Source: an uncultured Clostridia bacterium (lineage in GTDB: Bacteria > Bacillota > Clostridia > Oscillospirales > Oscillospiraceae). Taken from it: 53,453 nt of DNA. The first letter of the stretch is position 1, and each line of letters opens with the position of its first letter. Shown in pieces: positions 8,827 through 17,445 of this stretch. The DNA lies in contig CAMHMZ010000013.1 in the NCBI GenBank assembly GCA_946186375.1, positions 1 through 53,453 on the forward strand, given 5' to 3'. The notes under the pieces are model-generated. The model worked only from the letters and a program-made list of their open reading frames with translations. It was not told the DNA's origin and ran no database searches. The position numbers and the translations under genes were made by a program.

Positions 8827-9672
8827 ATGAGAAAAAGACATACTGCTCTTGCCAATGCGGGAAAGTATCTTTTGCTGCTGATCGGCGGCGCCGTCTCGGT
8901 CATGCCCATGATCTATATGCTCAGCACCTCTCTGCGCCCGAACGGCGCTCTGTACGAGTTCCCGCCGCATTTCTTTCCCCGGTTGAGCGAGATCACCTTC
9001 GAAAACTATCAGTACATTTTCACACAGGAGAAGTTTTACCTCAACTTCCTCAACAGCGTCCTTGTGGCGATCATCACCATCGTGCTTGCTGCTTTCGTAT
9101 CGACGGCGCTCGCCTACTGTCTGGCGCGCTTTCGTTTCCCCGGGCGCAATCTGCTCTTCGCGCTGGTCATCGGCATGATGATCATCCCAGGCACAACGCT
9201 CATCATTCCGCAGTATCAGCTTGCCACCTTCTTTAAGCTCACGAACAAGCTCGCCGGCCTGATCCCGTTCTATGTGGCCTGGGTCATTCCGTTTTCCACG
9301 TTTATGATCAAGAGCTATATTGAGGGTATCCCAAAGGAATACGACGAGGCGGTGTATGCCGACGGCGGTAGTGTGTTTACGGTGTTCTTCCGAATCATTC
9401 TGCCGCTCTCCAGCCCAGCTATTGCGTCCGTCAGTATCTTCAACTTCCTCACCTCTTGGGAGGAATTCACCTGGGCCATGACCGTCATCAACGACAACGC
9501 CAAGCGTACCCTTCCCATTGCCATCTCCGGATTTTTCGGTCAGCATCAGTTCACCCAATGGGGCTATGTCTTCGCCATGTCGATGGCAAGCCTTGTCCCG
9601 GTGCTGATTGTATTCATCTGTTGTCAGAAGTTTTTCGTTTCCGGTTTACAGGCCGGGGGACTAAAGGGATAA
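8827..9672 (+). CDS. ABC sugar transporter permease, MalG-like, copy 1
   Basis: A 281-aa permease with a long first transmembrane helix (residues 12-32) and the EAA loop E-Y-D-E-A-V-Y-A-D-G-G-S-V-F-T-V-F-F-R-I-I-L-P. In place of the usual A-A-x-x-D-G it reads A-V-Y-A-D-G, still conservative. It ends in G-G-L-K-G, typical of MalG-type proteins. It starts 12 nt after the previous permease with AAAGGAGGG upstream and is the last gene of operon 1, before a strong terminator. Confidence 0.9.
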   Translation: MRKRHTALANAGKYLLLLIGGAVSVMPMIYMLSTSLRPNGALYEFPPHFFPRLSEITFENYQYIFTQEKFYLNFLNSVLVAIITIVLAAFVSTALAYCLARFRFPGRNLLFALVIGMMIIPGTTLIIPQYQLATFFKLTNKLAGLIPFYVAWVIPFSTFMIKSYIEGIPKEYDEAVYADGGSVFTVFFRIILPLSSPAIASVSIFNFLTSWEEFTWAMTVINDNAKRTLPIAISGFFGQHQFTQWGYVFAMSMASLVPVLIVFICCQKFFVSGLQAGGLKG

Positions 9673-9678
9673 GAACTC

Positions 9679-9712
9679 ATGCCCGCCGCTCAATCTTGCG
9701 GCGGGCATTTTG
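9679..9712 (+). terminator. Rho-independent terminator of maltodextrin operon 1
   Basis: Arms ATGCCCGCCGC (9679-9689) and GCGGCGGGCAT (9698-9708), 8-nt loop, then TTTT. It separates the two maltodextrin operons. Confidence 0.85.
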
Positions 9713-9726
9713 CGCGTATCGCCATA

Positions 9727-9778
9727 GAAAGCGCTTTCCTTCATTTTCGTTGACGAAAAAGCGCATGAATGAAATAAT
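9727..9778 (+). promoter_or_regulatory. Promoter and LacI/CcpA-type operator of maltodextrin operon 2
   Basis: GAAAGCGCTTTC (9727-9738) is a perfect 12-bp palindrome with a central CG and resembles cre/LacI-family operators. TTGACG (9750-9755), a 17-nt spacer and AATAAT (9773-9778) form a plausible promoter. TTCGTTGACGAA, itself a dyad, overlaps the -35. The likely regulator is the LacI protein at 15248 or CcpA; the choice between them is inference. Confidence 0.65.
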
Positions 9779-9825
9779 CATGATGCTGGGGAAACCCCAA
9801 AACGAAAAATAATGGAGGATTTGCA

Positions 9826-11088
9826 ATGAAAAAGTTTCTGTCTTTGTTTCTTGCCATTGCGCTGATCGCCTGCCTCTGCGCCTGCGGCGCACAGCCTGCT
9901 CAGACGCAGCCGAGCGAACAGCAGCCGGCACAGCAGCCCGCGCAGAACGAGCCCGCCGCCCCCGCTGAAGAGACCACGGGCGAGACGATCCACCTGAAGG
10001 TCTGGGGCTCTCAGCCCGACCAGGAGCTTCTGAAAGAGCTCTGTGAGGCCTTCGCCGCCGAGCATCCCGAAAACACCTGGGAGTTTGAGTACGGCGTGGT
10101 CGGCGAGGCCGACGCGCAGGCCCGCTATCTGGAAGACCCAGCCGCTGCCGCGGACGTGTTCTCCTTCCCCGATGACCAGATCATCACGCTCGTGCAGGCG
10201 GACGCTCTGTACGAAGTCACCCGCAACCACGACGAGATCGTGGCCGCCAATGCAGCCGGTACGATCAATGCTGCCAGCTACAACGGAGTGCTGTACGGCT
10301 ATCCCATGACCGCCGACAACGGCTACTATCTGTACTACGACAAGTCCGTTCTTACCGAGGATGACGTGAAGACCCTGGACGGTATCCTTGCCGCTGCCAA
10401 CGCCGCCGGGAAGCAGGTCCACATGGACGTCTCCAACGGCTGGTATCTGGCCTCCTTCTTCCTGGGCAACGGCTGCCAGCTCACGCTGGATGCCGACGGC
10501 AACCAGATCTGCGATTTCAATAACGCCAACGGCCTTGCCGCCGCCGAAGCGATCCGCGCCTTCTGCAACGATCCCGCCTTCATCACCGGCGACGACAGCG
10601 TGCTGCAGGGCGGCATCGGCGACAACATCTGCGCCGGCGTCAGCGGTCCCTGGACCTCTGCCAGCATCAAGGAGAAGCTGGGCGACAACTTTGGTGCCGC
10701 GAAGCTCCCGACCTTTACCTGCAATGGCCAGCAGGTGCAGATGGGCTCCTTCCTCGGCTGCAAGGTGCTGGGTGTGAACACCCAGACCAAGCACCCCGTG
10801 GAGGCCATGATGCTCGCTGAGTACCTCACCAGTGAGCAGGCGCAGCTCCGCCGCTTTGAGGTGCTGGGCTACGGCCCCTCCAACATCAACGCCGCGGCTT
10901 CCCCGGCTGTTGCGGCTGACCCTGCCCTGACCGCTCTGGCCGAGCAGAGCCAGTTTGCCATCAGCCAGCACGTGCTGGGCCAGTATTGGACGCCCGCCGA
11001 GGCCTTCGGTGCGGAGCTGGAAGCCCACTCCGAGGGCGACCTCCAGCAGATGCTGGATCAGCTCGTCGAGCAAGCCACCGCAAAATAA
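9826..11088 (+). CDS. Extracellular sugar-binding lipoprotein (MalE-like), copy 2
   Basis: A 420-aa maltose/maltodextrin-type binding protein. The signal peptide ends in the lipobox L-C-A-C (Cys near 20) and is followed by a Q/P/A-rich linker to about residue 50. The binding fold starts at I-H-L-K-V-W-G-S-Q. It feeds the MalF/MalG pair at 11342 and 12694. GGAGG lies upstream of the ATG. It is clearly diverged from the binding protein at 6341, so the two systems probably differ in substrate length or affinity. A hairpin and the second repeat element follow it, mirroring locus 1. Confidence 0.9.
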   Translation: MKKFLSLFLAIALIACLCACGAQPAQTQPSEQQPAQQPAQNEPAAPAEETTGETIHLKVWGSQPDQELLKELCEAFAAEHPENTWEFEYGVVGEADAQARYLEDPAAAADVFSFPDDQIITLVQADALYEVTRNHDEIVAANAAGTINAASYNGVLYGYPMTADNGYYLYYDKSVLTEDDVKTLDGILAAANAAGKQVHMDVSNGWYLASFFLGNGCQLTLDADGNQICDFNNANGLAAAEAIRAFCNDPAFITGDDSVLQGGIGDNICAGVSGPWTSASIKEKLGDNFGAAKLPTFTCNGQQVQMGSFLGCKVLGVNTQTKHPVEAMMLAEYLTSEQAQLRRFEVLGYGPSNINAAASPAVAADPALTALAEQSQFAISQHVLGQYWTPAEAFGAELEAHSEGDLQQMLDQLVEQATAK

Positions 11089-11114
11089 GTACATTTTGGT
11101 TCTTCCTACCGGGA

Positions 11115-11150
11115 AAAGGCTGCCGCAGGCAAAATCGCGACAGCCTTTTC
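11115..11150 (+). terminator. Intercistronic hairpin downstream of binding-protein gene 2
   Basis: Arms AAAAGGCTG (11115-11123) and CAGCCTTTT (11142-11150), extended by an inner CGC/GCG, then a CTTCC tail. It could attenuate read-through into the permease genes while protecting the binding-protein mRNA. Confidence 0.65.
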
Positions 11151-11193
11151 TTCCATATCTCATACGAGTATTCAATAAGACGGTTTAGAAGAT

Positions 11194-11293
11194 TTCCGAG
11201 GCAGAATTGTGTCAGGCAAGACGGCGGCCGCAGGGCATAATGGATATATATGGCCAAGGCCGCCAACGAAGCATGGCGCAATTCTGACCGGAA
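11194..11293. repeat. 100-bp inverted-terminal repeat element, copy 2 (inverted)
   Basis: Reverse-complement copy of 7777-7876, exactly 100 bp, with 10 differences counted by eye, all internal; the ends are conserved. It lies 105 nt after the binding-protein stop and 48 nt before the permease start, nearly the same spacing as copy 1 but in the opposite orientation. Confidence 0.8.
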
Positions 11294-11341
11294 AGATTCA
11301 AATCGTTCTATTGGATAGTCGTATCCTGGAGGTGATGATCC

Positions 11342-12697
11342 TTGCATCGTGGGCGCCCTTTATGGCTTCAAGCCTTTCGAAATAGCAAACATCCCTTGAC
11401 CTTACTGTCTCTGGCGGTCATGGGCAGCGGCTGCTTCCGCTTCCGTCAGTTCGGAAAGGGACTGTTGTATCTGCTCTCTGAGCTTGCTTTCTTCCGCTTT
11501 TTCTTCGGTTTCGGATGGAAGTACCTCTCCCACTTCGGAACGCTGGGAGAAAACACGCAGCTCAAGGTCTGGAACGAGGAGCTGCAGATCTACCAGCGTG
11601 TCCCCGGCGACAACTCCATGCTGATCCTCCTGTTCAGCGTACTTACCATCGCGGCGACGATCCTGTTTGTATACTTGTGGGTTCTGAATCTGAAGAGCGC
11701 GGGAGAGTTGTGTCTCCTTGATGCACAGAGCAAGCATATCCCGTCCTTCCGCGAGGATCTGAAGAGCCTGCTGGACAGCCGCTTCTACACCACGCTGCTG
11801 GCCGCCCCGATGATCAGCCTGGTGGCCTTCACGGTGCTGCCGATCGTGTTCATGGTGCTGATCGCCTTCACCAACTTTGACTCTGCCCATCAGCCTCCCG
11901 GCGAGCTCTTCACCTGGACGGGGCTCACCAATGTCACGGACATCTTCCTTGGCAACCAGACGAAAACCCACACCTTCTTCGGCATCTTCGGCTGGACGAT
12001 CGTCTGGGCGATCCTGGCCACCTTCACCAACTATATCCTCGGGATGGGGCTTGCGATCCTCATCAACCACAAGCTGGTACGGATGAAGAAGATGTGGCGG
12101 ACGCTCTTCGTCATTTCCATCGCCATCCCGCAGTTTGTGAGCCTGCTGCTCATCTCCCGTGCGCTGGAACCGATGGGTGCGGTCAACATCGCGCTGATGA
12201 AGCTGGGGCTCATCTCCGCTCCGCTGCCGTTCCTGACGGACAAGACCCTGGCGCGCATCTGCGTGGTCGTCATCAATATGTGGATCGGCATCCCCTACAC
12301 GATGCTGACCTTCAGCGGCGTGCTGATGAACATTCCCGCCGATCTCTACGAGAGCGCAGAGCTGGACGGCGCCGGGCCCTTCCGCCGCTTCACCAGCATC
12401 ACGCTGCCGTACATGATCTTTGTGACCGCCCCGGCGACGATCACGACCTTTGTGGGCAACATCAACAACTTCAACGTCATCTATCTGCTGACGGGCGGCG
12501 GCCCCTTCGCACTGGATTATTACCAGGCGGGCAAGACCGACCTGCTGGTCACATGGCTCTATAAGCTCACCGTGGATCAGCACGATTACGCCCTGGCCTC
12601 CACCATCGGCATCTTTATCTTCATGATCGTCTCGACGCTCTCGATCACGGTCTATAACCGCACCAGTGCTGTCAAGAAGGAGGATATGTTCCAATGA
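11342..12697 (+). CDS. ABC maltodextrin transporter permease, MalF-like, copy 2
   Basis: A 451-aa permease, longer than the 294-aa copy in locus 1 because of an N-terminal extension with extra hydrophobic segments (about 38-60 and 95-115), as in Gram-positive MalF/MdxF. The EAA loop reads Y-E-S-A-E-L-D-G-A-G-P-F-R-R-F-T-S-I-T-L-P. Start is TTG with GGAGGTGATG upstream; no better ATG is in frame. It overlaps the MalG-like gene by 4 nt (ATGA), so the two are translationally coupled. Confidence 0.9.
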   Translation: MHRGRPLWLQAFRNSKHPLTLLSLAVMGSGCFRFRQFGKGLLYLLSELAFFRFFFGFGWKYLSHFGTLGENTQLKVWNEELQIYQRVPGDNSMLILLFSVLTIAATILFVYLWVLNLKSAGELCLLDAQSKHIPSFREDLKSLLDSRFYTTLLAAPMISLVAFTVLPIVFMVLIAFTNFDSAHQPPGELFTWTGLTNVTDIFLGNQTKTHTFFGIFGWTIVWAILATFTNYILGMGLAILINHKLVRMKKMWRTLFVISIAIPQFVSLLLISRALEPMGAVNIALMKLGLISAPLPFLTDKTLARICVVVINMWIGIPYTMLTFSGVLMNIPADLYESAELDGAGPFRRFTSITLPYMIFVTAPATITTFVGNINNFNVIYLLTGGGPFALDYYQAGKTDLLVTWLYKLTVDQHDYALASTIGIFIFMIVSTLSITVYNRTSAVKKEDMFQ

Positions 12698-13536
12698 GCA
12701 GAAGAAAGAAATTGACCGGAATTGCCCTCCATGCGCTGTTGACGGTGCTGGCGATCCTGTGGCTCGTGCCGGTGTTCTGGCTGGTGCTGTCATCCTTCCG
12801 GGCGGAGAAGGGCGCCTACACCTCCTACCTCTGGCCCAAAGGCTTTACACTTGCAAACTACCAGCGGCTCTTTACGGATACCACGCTCTTCAACTTCCCG
12901 CGCTGGTTCCTCAATACGCTCTTTGTGGCGTGCTGCTGCTGCGTCATCACCACGATCCTCACACTGATGGTGGCCTATGTCTACTCCCGGCTCCGCTTCC
13001 CGTCCCGCAAGGCGCTGATGAACGTCTCGCTGGTGCTGGGCATGTTCCCTGGCTTCATGAGTATGATCGCCATCTACCATTTCCTCAAGGCCATAGGGCT
13101 GGATCAGACCCTGCTGGCGCTGATCCTGGTCTACTCCGGCGGCGCTGCGCTGAACTACTATATCGCCAAGGGCTTCTTTGACACGATCCCCAAGGCGCTG
13201 GACGAGGCGGCCACGCTGGACGGGGCGACCAAGCACATCATCTTCTGGAAGATCATCCTGCCGAACTCCAAGCCCATTGTCGCCAATACCGCCATCAATG
13301 CCTTTATTGCGCCCTGGGTGGACTTCATCTTCGTCTCGGTCATCATGAAGGACAACTACAACAACTATACCGTGGCGAAGGGCCTTTACACCATGGTGGA
13401 CAAGGCCAACATCTTCGAGTATTACACGGCCTTCTGCGCCGGAGCAGTGCTGATCTCCATCCCCATTGTGCTGCTCTTTATCCGGCTGCAGGAATTCTAT
13501 GTGGGCGGCGTGACGGCAGGCGCGTCAAAGGGGTGA
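12694..13536 (+). CDS. ABC maltodextrin transporter permease, MalG-like, copy 2
   Basis: A 280-aa permease with six predicted transmembrane helices. The EAA loop is A-L-D-E-A-A-T-L-D-G-A-T-K-H-I-I-F-W-K-I-I-L-P and the C-terminus G-A-S-K-G is typical of MalG/MdxG. It pairs with the 451-aa MalF-like protein. AAGGAGG lies inside the end of the upstream gene. The amylase follows 5 nt after its stop. Confidence 0.92.
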   Translation: MSRRKKLTGIALHALLTVLAILWLVPVFWLVLSSFRAEKGAYTSYLWPKGFTLANYQRLFTDTTLFNFPRWFLNTLFVACCCCVITTILTLMVAYVYSRLRFPSRKALMNVSLVLGMFPGFMSMIAIYHFLKAIGLDQTLLALILVYSGGAALNYYIAKGFFDTIPKALDEAATLDGATKHIIFWKIILPNSKPIVANTAINAFIAPWVDFIFVSVIMKDNYNNYTVAKGLYTMVDKANIFEYYTAFCAGAVLISIPIVLLFIRLQEFYVGGVTAGASKG

Positions 13537-13540
13537 TGGA

Positions 13541-15241
13541 ATGAATCTGTCTGCTGTTTTTCATCGTCCTCTGAGCGAGTACGCCCATGCCGTGGACGAA
13601 ACCACCTATGTTTTTCGCCTCCGCACCGCGCGGGACGATCTCAAGCGTGTGCGCTTTTACTATGCCGACCGCGCGGATATGTCCCCGAAGCTCACGTTCC
13701 AGAGCCTTCCCATGCCGAAGGTCCGCAGTGACAAGCTGTATGATTGGTATGAGCTCACACTGCACACGCCATTTCTCCGCGTCGCCTATTACTTCGGGCT
13801 GGATGACGGAGTGCAGGTAAAGTATTATATCGGAGACTGCTTCGAAGACTCCGATGATCAGGAGCGCTCGGACTACTTCCAGCTTCCCTTTAACCTGCGC
13901 GCCGACCGGCTGGAGATCCCGGATTGGGTACATGACGCCGTGGTGTACAACATTTTCCCCGACAGCTTCGCGGACGGAAAGCGGCACATGTCGGATCAGA
14001 GCGGGACGGCGGATTGGCTCGGAAACGAGTGCCGCAGTCTGCATGGCGGCACGGTCAACGGCATCCGGGAAAACCTGGACTATATCCGCACCCTCGGCTG
14101 TAACTGCATCTACCTGAATCCCATTTTTGCAGCGAGTTCTTACCACGAATACGATACGCTCGATTACTTTCATGTCGATCCCACCCGCGGCACGGATGAG
14201 GATTTCCGCCTGTTTGTGCGGGAAGCGCACATGCTGGGAATCCGTGTCATCGTTGACGGCGTGTTCAATCACCTCTGCTGGCGGCATCCCTTCTTTCAGG
14301 ACGTGCTGGGAAAAGGAACAGCGTCGGCGTATTACGACTGGTTCTATGAGCTGCCTGAAAAGCCGGTCTACCCCGGCCTCGGCGGGGAGGCAGACTATCT
14401 CTGCTTCGCCTATGTGCCGGAGATGCCAAAGACCAATACGGCTAATCCCACCGTGCGGGACTATTTCTGCCGCGTCGGCGCGCATTGGGTTCGGGAATAT
14501 GACGTGGACGGCTGGCGGCTGGACGTAGCCAATGAGGTGGATGACGCCTTCCTCCGCGCCTTCCGGGATGCCGTCAAGCGGGAAAAACCGGACGCGCTGG
14601 TGATCGGCGAGGTCTGGGAAAACGCCTTCCATTACTTCAACGGCAACATGCTCGACAGTGCTATGAACTATGACTTCCGCCGCTTCTGCAAGCAGTTCAT
14701 GGCCGGACGCCGCATCGACGCCGGAGAGTTCGATCTCCGCGTCAGCGACCTCATCATGCGCTGCAAGAAGCAGGGGCTGCCCGCCCAGCTCAATCTGCTG
14801 GACAGCCACGATGTGAGCCGCTTCCTTACCGTCTGCAACGGGGACCGGGATCGAATGGAGCTTGCTATCGTCTTTCAGATGAGCTTTGTCGGAATGCCCA
14901 GCATTTTCTACGGAGATGAAAAAGGACTGATGGGCCAGTCCGAGCCGGAGTACCGTCAGGCGATGGACTTTGACAGAGAGGACGCGCTGGAGGATGTGTA
15001 CCGGCGTCTCATTCGGCTCCGGCAGGAGCAGCCCGCCCTGCGGCGCGGCGAGTTTCACACGGTCGCAGCCAACGGCAGCCTGTATTGCTATGAAAGAACC
15101 TTGGACACGCAGACCGTTCGGATCACGATGAACGCCGGGGCAGGGGCGCTTCCTGTCAAAGCTGCCGGAAAGCCGCTCTTGCAAAAGAGCTATGAACATG
15201 GTTTATTAGGAGAGAACGGATACCTCATCGAAAGGCTGTGA
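13541..15241 (+). CDS. GH13 alpha-amylase family enzyme, copy 2
   Basis: A 566-aa cytoplasmic GH13 enzyme, homologous in layout to the one at 4578 but clearly diverged. Motifs: Y-N-I-F-P-D-S-F (136-143), D-G-V-F-N-H (239-244), G-W-R-L-D with nucleophile Asp near 328, G-E-V-W with acid/base Glu near 357, and L-D-S-H-D with Asp near 424. It has an N-terminal beta-sandwich and no signal peptide. By context it breaks down imported maltodextrins. It lies between the MalG-like gene and the LacI regulator, the mirror image of locus 1. Confidence 0.9.
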   Translation: MNLSAVFHRPLSEYAHAVDETTYVFRLRTARDDLKRVRFYYADRADMSPKLTFQSLPMPKVRSDKLYDWYELTLHTPFLRVAYYFGLDDGVQVKYYIGDCFEDSDDQERSDYFQLPFNLRADRLEIPDWVHDAVVYNIFPDSFADGKRHMSDQSGTADWLGNECRSLHGGTVNGIRENLDYIRTLGCNCIYLNPIFAASSYHEYDTLDYFHVDPTRGTDEDFRLFVREAHMLGIRVIVDGVFNHLCWRHPFFQDVLGKGTASAYYDWFYELPEKPVYPGLGGEADYLCFAYVPEMPKTNTANPTVRDYFCRVGAHWVREYDVDGWRLDVANEVDDAFLRAFRDAVKREKPDALVIGEVWENAFHYFNGNMLDSAMNYDFRRFCKQFMAGRRIDAGEFDLRVSDLIMRCKKQGLPAQLNLLDSHDVSRFLTVCNGDRDRMELAIVFQMSFVGMPSIFYGDEKGLMGQSEPEYRQAMDFDREDALEDVYRRLIRLRQEQPALRRGEFHTVAANGSLYCYERTLDTQTVRITMNAGAGALPVKAAGKPLLQKSYEHGLLGENGYLIERL

Positions 15242-15247
15242 GAAAGC

Positions 15248-16246
15248 ATGGCGGTAACGATCTACGATCTGGCAAGGGCGGCGGACTGTTCCATCTCCAC
15301 CGTGTCCAAGGCGCTGAACGACAGCTACACCGTGTCGGAGGCAACCAAGGAGAAGATTCGCGCGCTGGCCGAGGAGCTGGGCTATCGGCCCAACGAGCGG
15401 GCGCGCAGCTTTGCGCGGAAGAAAAACGGCACGGTGCTTTTCGCCGCCGACCTCTCGCGGGGCGTGGGTTTTGAAAATCCCCATCTGTTTGAGATCGTCA
15501 CCGGCGTGGAGCGTTATCTGGACGAGAAGGGCTACTCGCTGACCTTGAAGCATGTGGATAAGGCCACAGCGCCGGATCAGATCCGGAGCCTCATGCACAG
15601 TGAGCAGGCGGACGGGATCATCCTGCACGCGGGCGTTCTCACAAAGCAGCTCGCCACCGTGCTGGTCAAGGAATCTCTGCCGCATCTCATAATCGGCAAG
15701 CCGGATTTCCCCTCTCAGCTCTCCTGGATGGACATCAGTCACGAGGCGGCCGGTCAGATCGCGGCCAACTATCTGCTGGACAAGGGCTACCGCCGCATCC
15801 TGTTCTTAATGGGTGACAAACAGGAGGATCAGATCTCCGCCCGTCGTCTGGCGGGGCTTCTGGCCGCGCTGGAGGAGGAAGAGCTGTCCATCGAGACCAT
15901 GGCGGATATGACCGACTATGAAAAGGCCCGCGCCGCCATGGAGCAGATTTTGGAGAGGGAAAAGATCCCGGAGGTCATTCTCTGCACCAACAATTATCTT
16001 GCCATGGGCTGTATGCAGAGCATCCGCGCCAAGGGGCTGAAGATCCCTAAGGATATTGCGCTGATGACCTTTGACAACTATCCCTTTTCCATGATTGTCC
16101 AGCCAACTCTGACTGCTATCGAGGTGGATATGTACGAAATGGGTTGGCAGGCCGCCCGCTTCATGCTGCAGATGATAAAGAAACCAAACCTCCAGACCCA
16201 ATCCTTCTGCACGACTCCGACGATTATTGAGCGAGAATCCACATAA
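15248..16246 (+). CDS. LacI/GalR family transcriptional regulator, maltodextrin locus 2
   Basis: A 332-aa LacI-family regulator. The N-terminal HTH reads T-I-Y-D-L-A-R-A-A-D-C-S-I-S-T-V-S-K-A-L-N, followed by the hinge and a sugar-binding domain. It starts 6 nt after the amylase stop with only a weak Shine-Dalgarno, consistent with coupling and low expression. It is the last gene of operon 2 and is followed by a terminator. The palindrome GAAAGCGCTTTC upstream of the binding-protein gene at 9826 is a candidate binding site. Confidence 0.92.
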   Translation: MAVTIYDLARAADCSISTVSKALNDSYTVSEATKEKIRALAEELGYRPNERARSFARKKNGTVLFAADLSRGVGFENPHLFEIVTGVERYLDEKGYSLTLKHVDKATAPDQIRSLMHSEQADGIILHAGVLTKQLATVLVKESLPHLIIGKPDFPSQLSWMDISHEAAGQIAANYLLDKGYRRILFLMGDKQEDQISARRLAGLLAALEEEELSIETMADMTDYEKARAAMEQILEREKIPEVILCTNNYLAMGCMQSIRAKGLKIPKDIALMTFDNYPFSMIVQPTLTAIEVDMYEMGWQAARFMLQMIKKPNLQTQSFCTTPTIIEREST

Positions 16247-16260
16247 TTCTACAATTGTAA

Positions 16261-16303
16261 CAGAGCCCGCTTTTTCGTTATGGAATAGCGGGCTCTGCTT
16301 ATT
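16261..16303 (+). terminator. Rho-independent terminator of maltodextrin operon 2
   Basis: Arms CAGAGCCCGCT (16261-16271) and AGCGGGCTCTG (16287-16297), followed by CTTATTT. Confidence 0.8.
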
Positions 16304-16333
16304 TGCCAGTGCGATATACAATAAAAAACCTTT

Positions 16334-16606
16334 TTGGGGAAGAGAGCATATCTTCGCCGATGTGTAACAGCTAATCATCCCTTTATTCAGTGGTTGAAAA
16401 CAAACGCGGAAGAACTGAAATGCCGTTTTCCCAGACAGTTTGATGAAGTGTTTCAAGCCTTTCGTGCAATGGACATGAACGGGATTATTGCTGTTGTCAA
16501 TGGAGTGCGAGCACAACTCGAATTCTTGTGCGGGAAACAGGCTATAGTCATTAGTGATTTCCCCGAATTGTCGGAGTCGGATTTCTGGGTTAATCCAGAA
16601 TCATAA
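16334..16606 (+). CDS. Hypothetical protein or gene remnant (90 codons)
   Basis: An open frame of 90 codons beginning with TTG. There is no convincing ribosome binding site, but the composition (F-P-R-Q-F-D-E-V-F-Q-A-F, and an acidic end E-L-S-E-S-D-F-W-V-N-P-E-S) is protein-like rather than random. It follows the operon 2 terminator and is itself followed by a hairpin at 16621-16649. It may be the 3' end of a broken gene. I do not recognise a family. Confidence 0.35.
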   Translation: MGKRAYLRRCVTANHPFIQWLKTNAEELKCRFPRQFDEVFQAFRAMDMNGIIAVVNGVRAQLEFLCGKQAIVISDFPELSESDFWVNPES

Positions 16607-16620
16607 GCCCATCTCACACG

Positions 16621-16655
16621 CCCGCCCTCCCTAACCGGAGAGGCGGGCTGTGCTT
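16621..16655 (+). terminator. Hairpin terminator
   Basis: GCCCGCCCTCC and GGAGAGGCGGGC pair with one bulge around a short loop, followed by TGTGCTTTTG. It probably ends the transcript of the frame at 16334. Confidence 0.6.
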
Positions 16656-17072
16656 TTGCGTGCCATGCCCGGCACACATATGAAATGCCCACCGTTCTCA
16701 TCCAGGACATTGGGCATTTCTGCTTTTTGCGATAAACAGCTCGTTCTACACTTTTTAACTCTGCCCTCTCTCGCAGAATTCGACAGATTTTAGCGAAAAG
16801 TGCTTAATGATGGGTGCGCCTTGATATCGATACAAGGCGCACTTTGTTCTTGTTATACTCAAATATTTGTGTGTCCCAGCCAGCCAAAGAAAAAAACTCT
16901 GTGACTGGCATAGAGGCATATATAGAACCCATCGCCAGGTCAGAGAGAAAGGTCCTTGGTAATGGGTTTTTATCATGTTAGCCGCGCGCCTCCGGTTTCT
17001 TTGAGTTTCACGATATCAACATTCAAAGAACAGGGGCATCATCGTGTCAAAACATAAAACTAAACACGAGGA

Positions 17073-17135
17073 TATATAGGTATTACACTGTATCGTCAAA
17101 GGTTTTATTCTATCCCAGCCGGTTCTCAATTCCGC
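17073..17135. repeat. Direct repeat A: diverged copy of the bro promoter region
   Basis: About 63 bp closely matching 22019-22082 in the same orientation, including an identical 25-nt core that begins GTATCGTCAAAGG, differing elsewhere by a few substitutions and one indel. Read on the minus strand it carries TTGACG and TATATC with a 17-nt spacer, a slightly weakened version of the bro promoter. Nothing bro-like remains downstream of it. Confidence 0.7.
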
Positions 17136-17250
17136 CACGCTGGCAGGTCACGAAATCAACAGAAGTTATCAAATAGTCATATGAAGTCTTGCAAAACTTG
17201 AGTGGGAATCCTGGAGAAACGCAATTCAAGCAAAAACTGGTCATTAACAA

Positions 17251-17284
17251 AAAAAACGACGTGCCCAAACACGTCGTTTTTTGT
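17251..17284 (+). terminator. Strong rho-independent terminator
   Basis: AAAACGACGTG and CACGTCGTTTT (within 17251-17282) form a long stem with the 6-nt loop CCCAAA, A-rich before and T-rich after, so it could act in both directions. Confidence 0.8.
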
Positions 17285-17445
17285 TGTCAAATCTTTAGAT
17301 TCAGATGCCGTCCATACAGTTCATAAACCCAGTCCTATTGCCTGACAACAAACGTATTCCGTTCCCAATGAGCTCCCTGCACAAACTTGGAACCGGTTCC
17401 GTTTGGGAAGCATATACTGGGCAGAGGAAAAAGGAGTTGATTGTT

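Larger units (their letters stand above)
16656..17445. other. Intergenic stretch with hairpins and no convincing gene
   Basis: No gene with a good start site is visible. It contains a GTGCGCCTTG / CAAGGCGCAC hairpin (16814-16842) followed by TTTGTTCTT, the promoter-bearing repeat at 17073-17135, and a strong terminator at 17251-17282. An open frame in phase with the SOD gene runs from 17305 but lacks a ribosome binding site. Confidence 0.6.

Noticed and set aside
7777..11293. Composite transposon bounded by the 100-bp repeats
   Set aside because: No transposase lies between them and the enclosed genes are ordinary operon members; no target duplication is visible.
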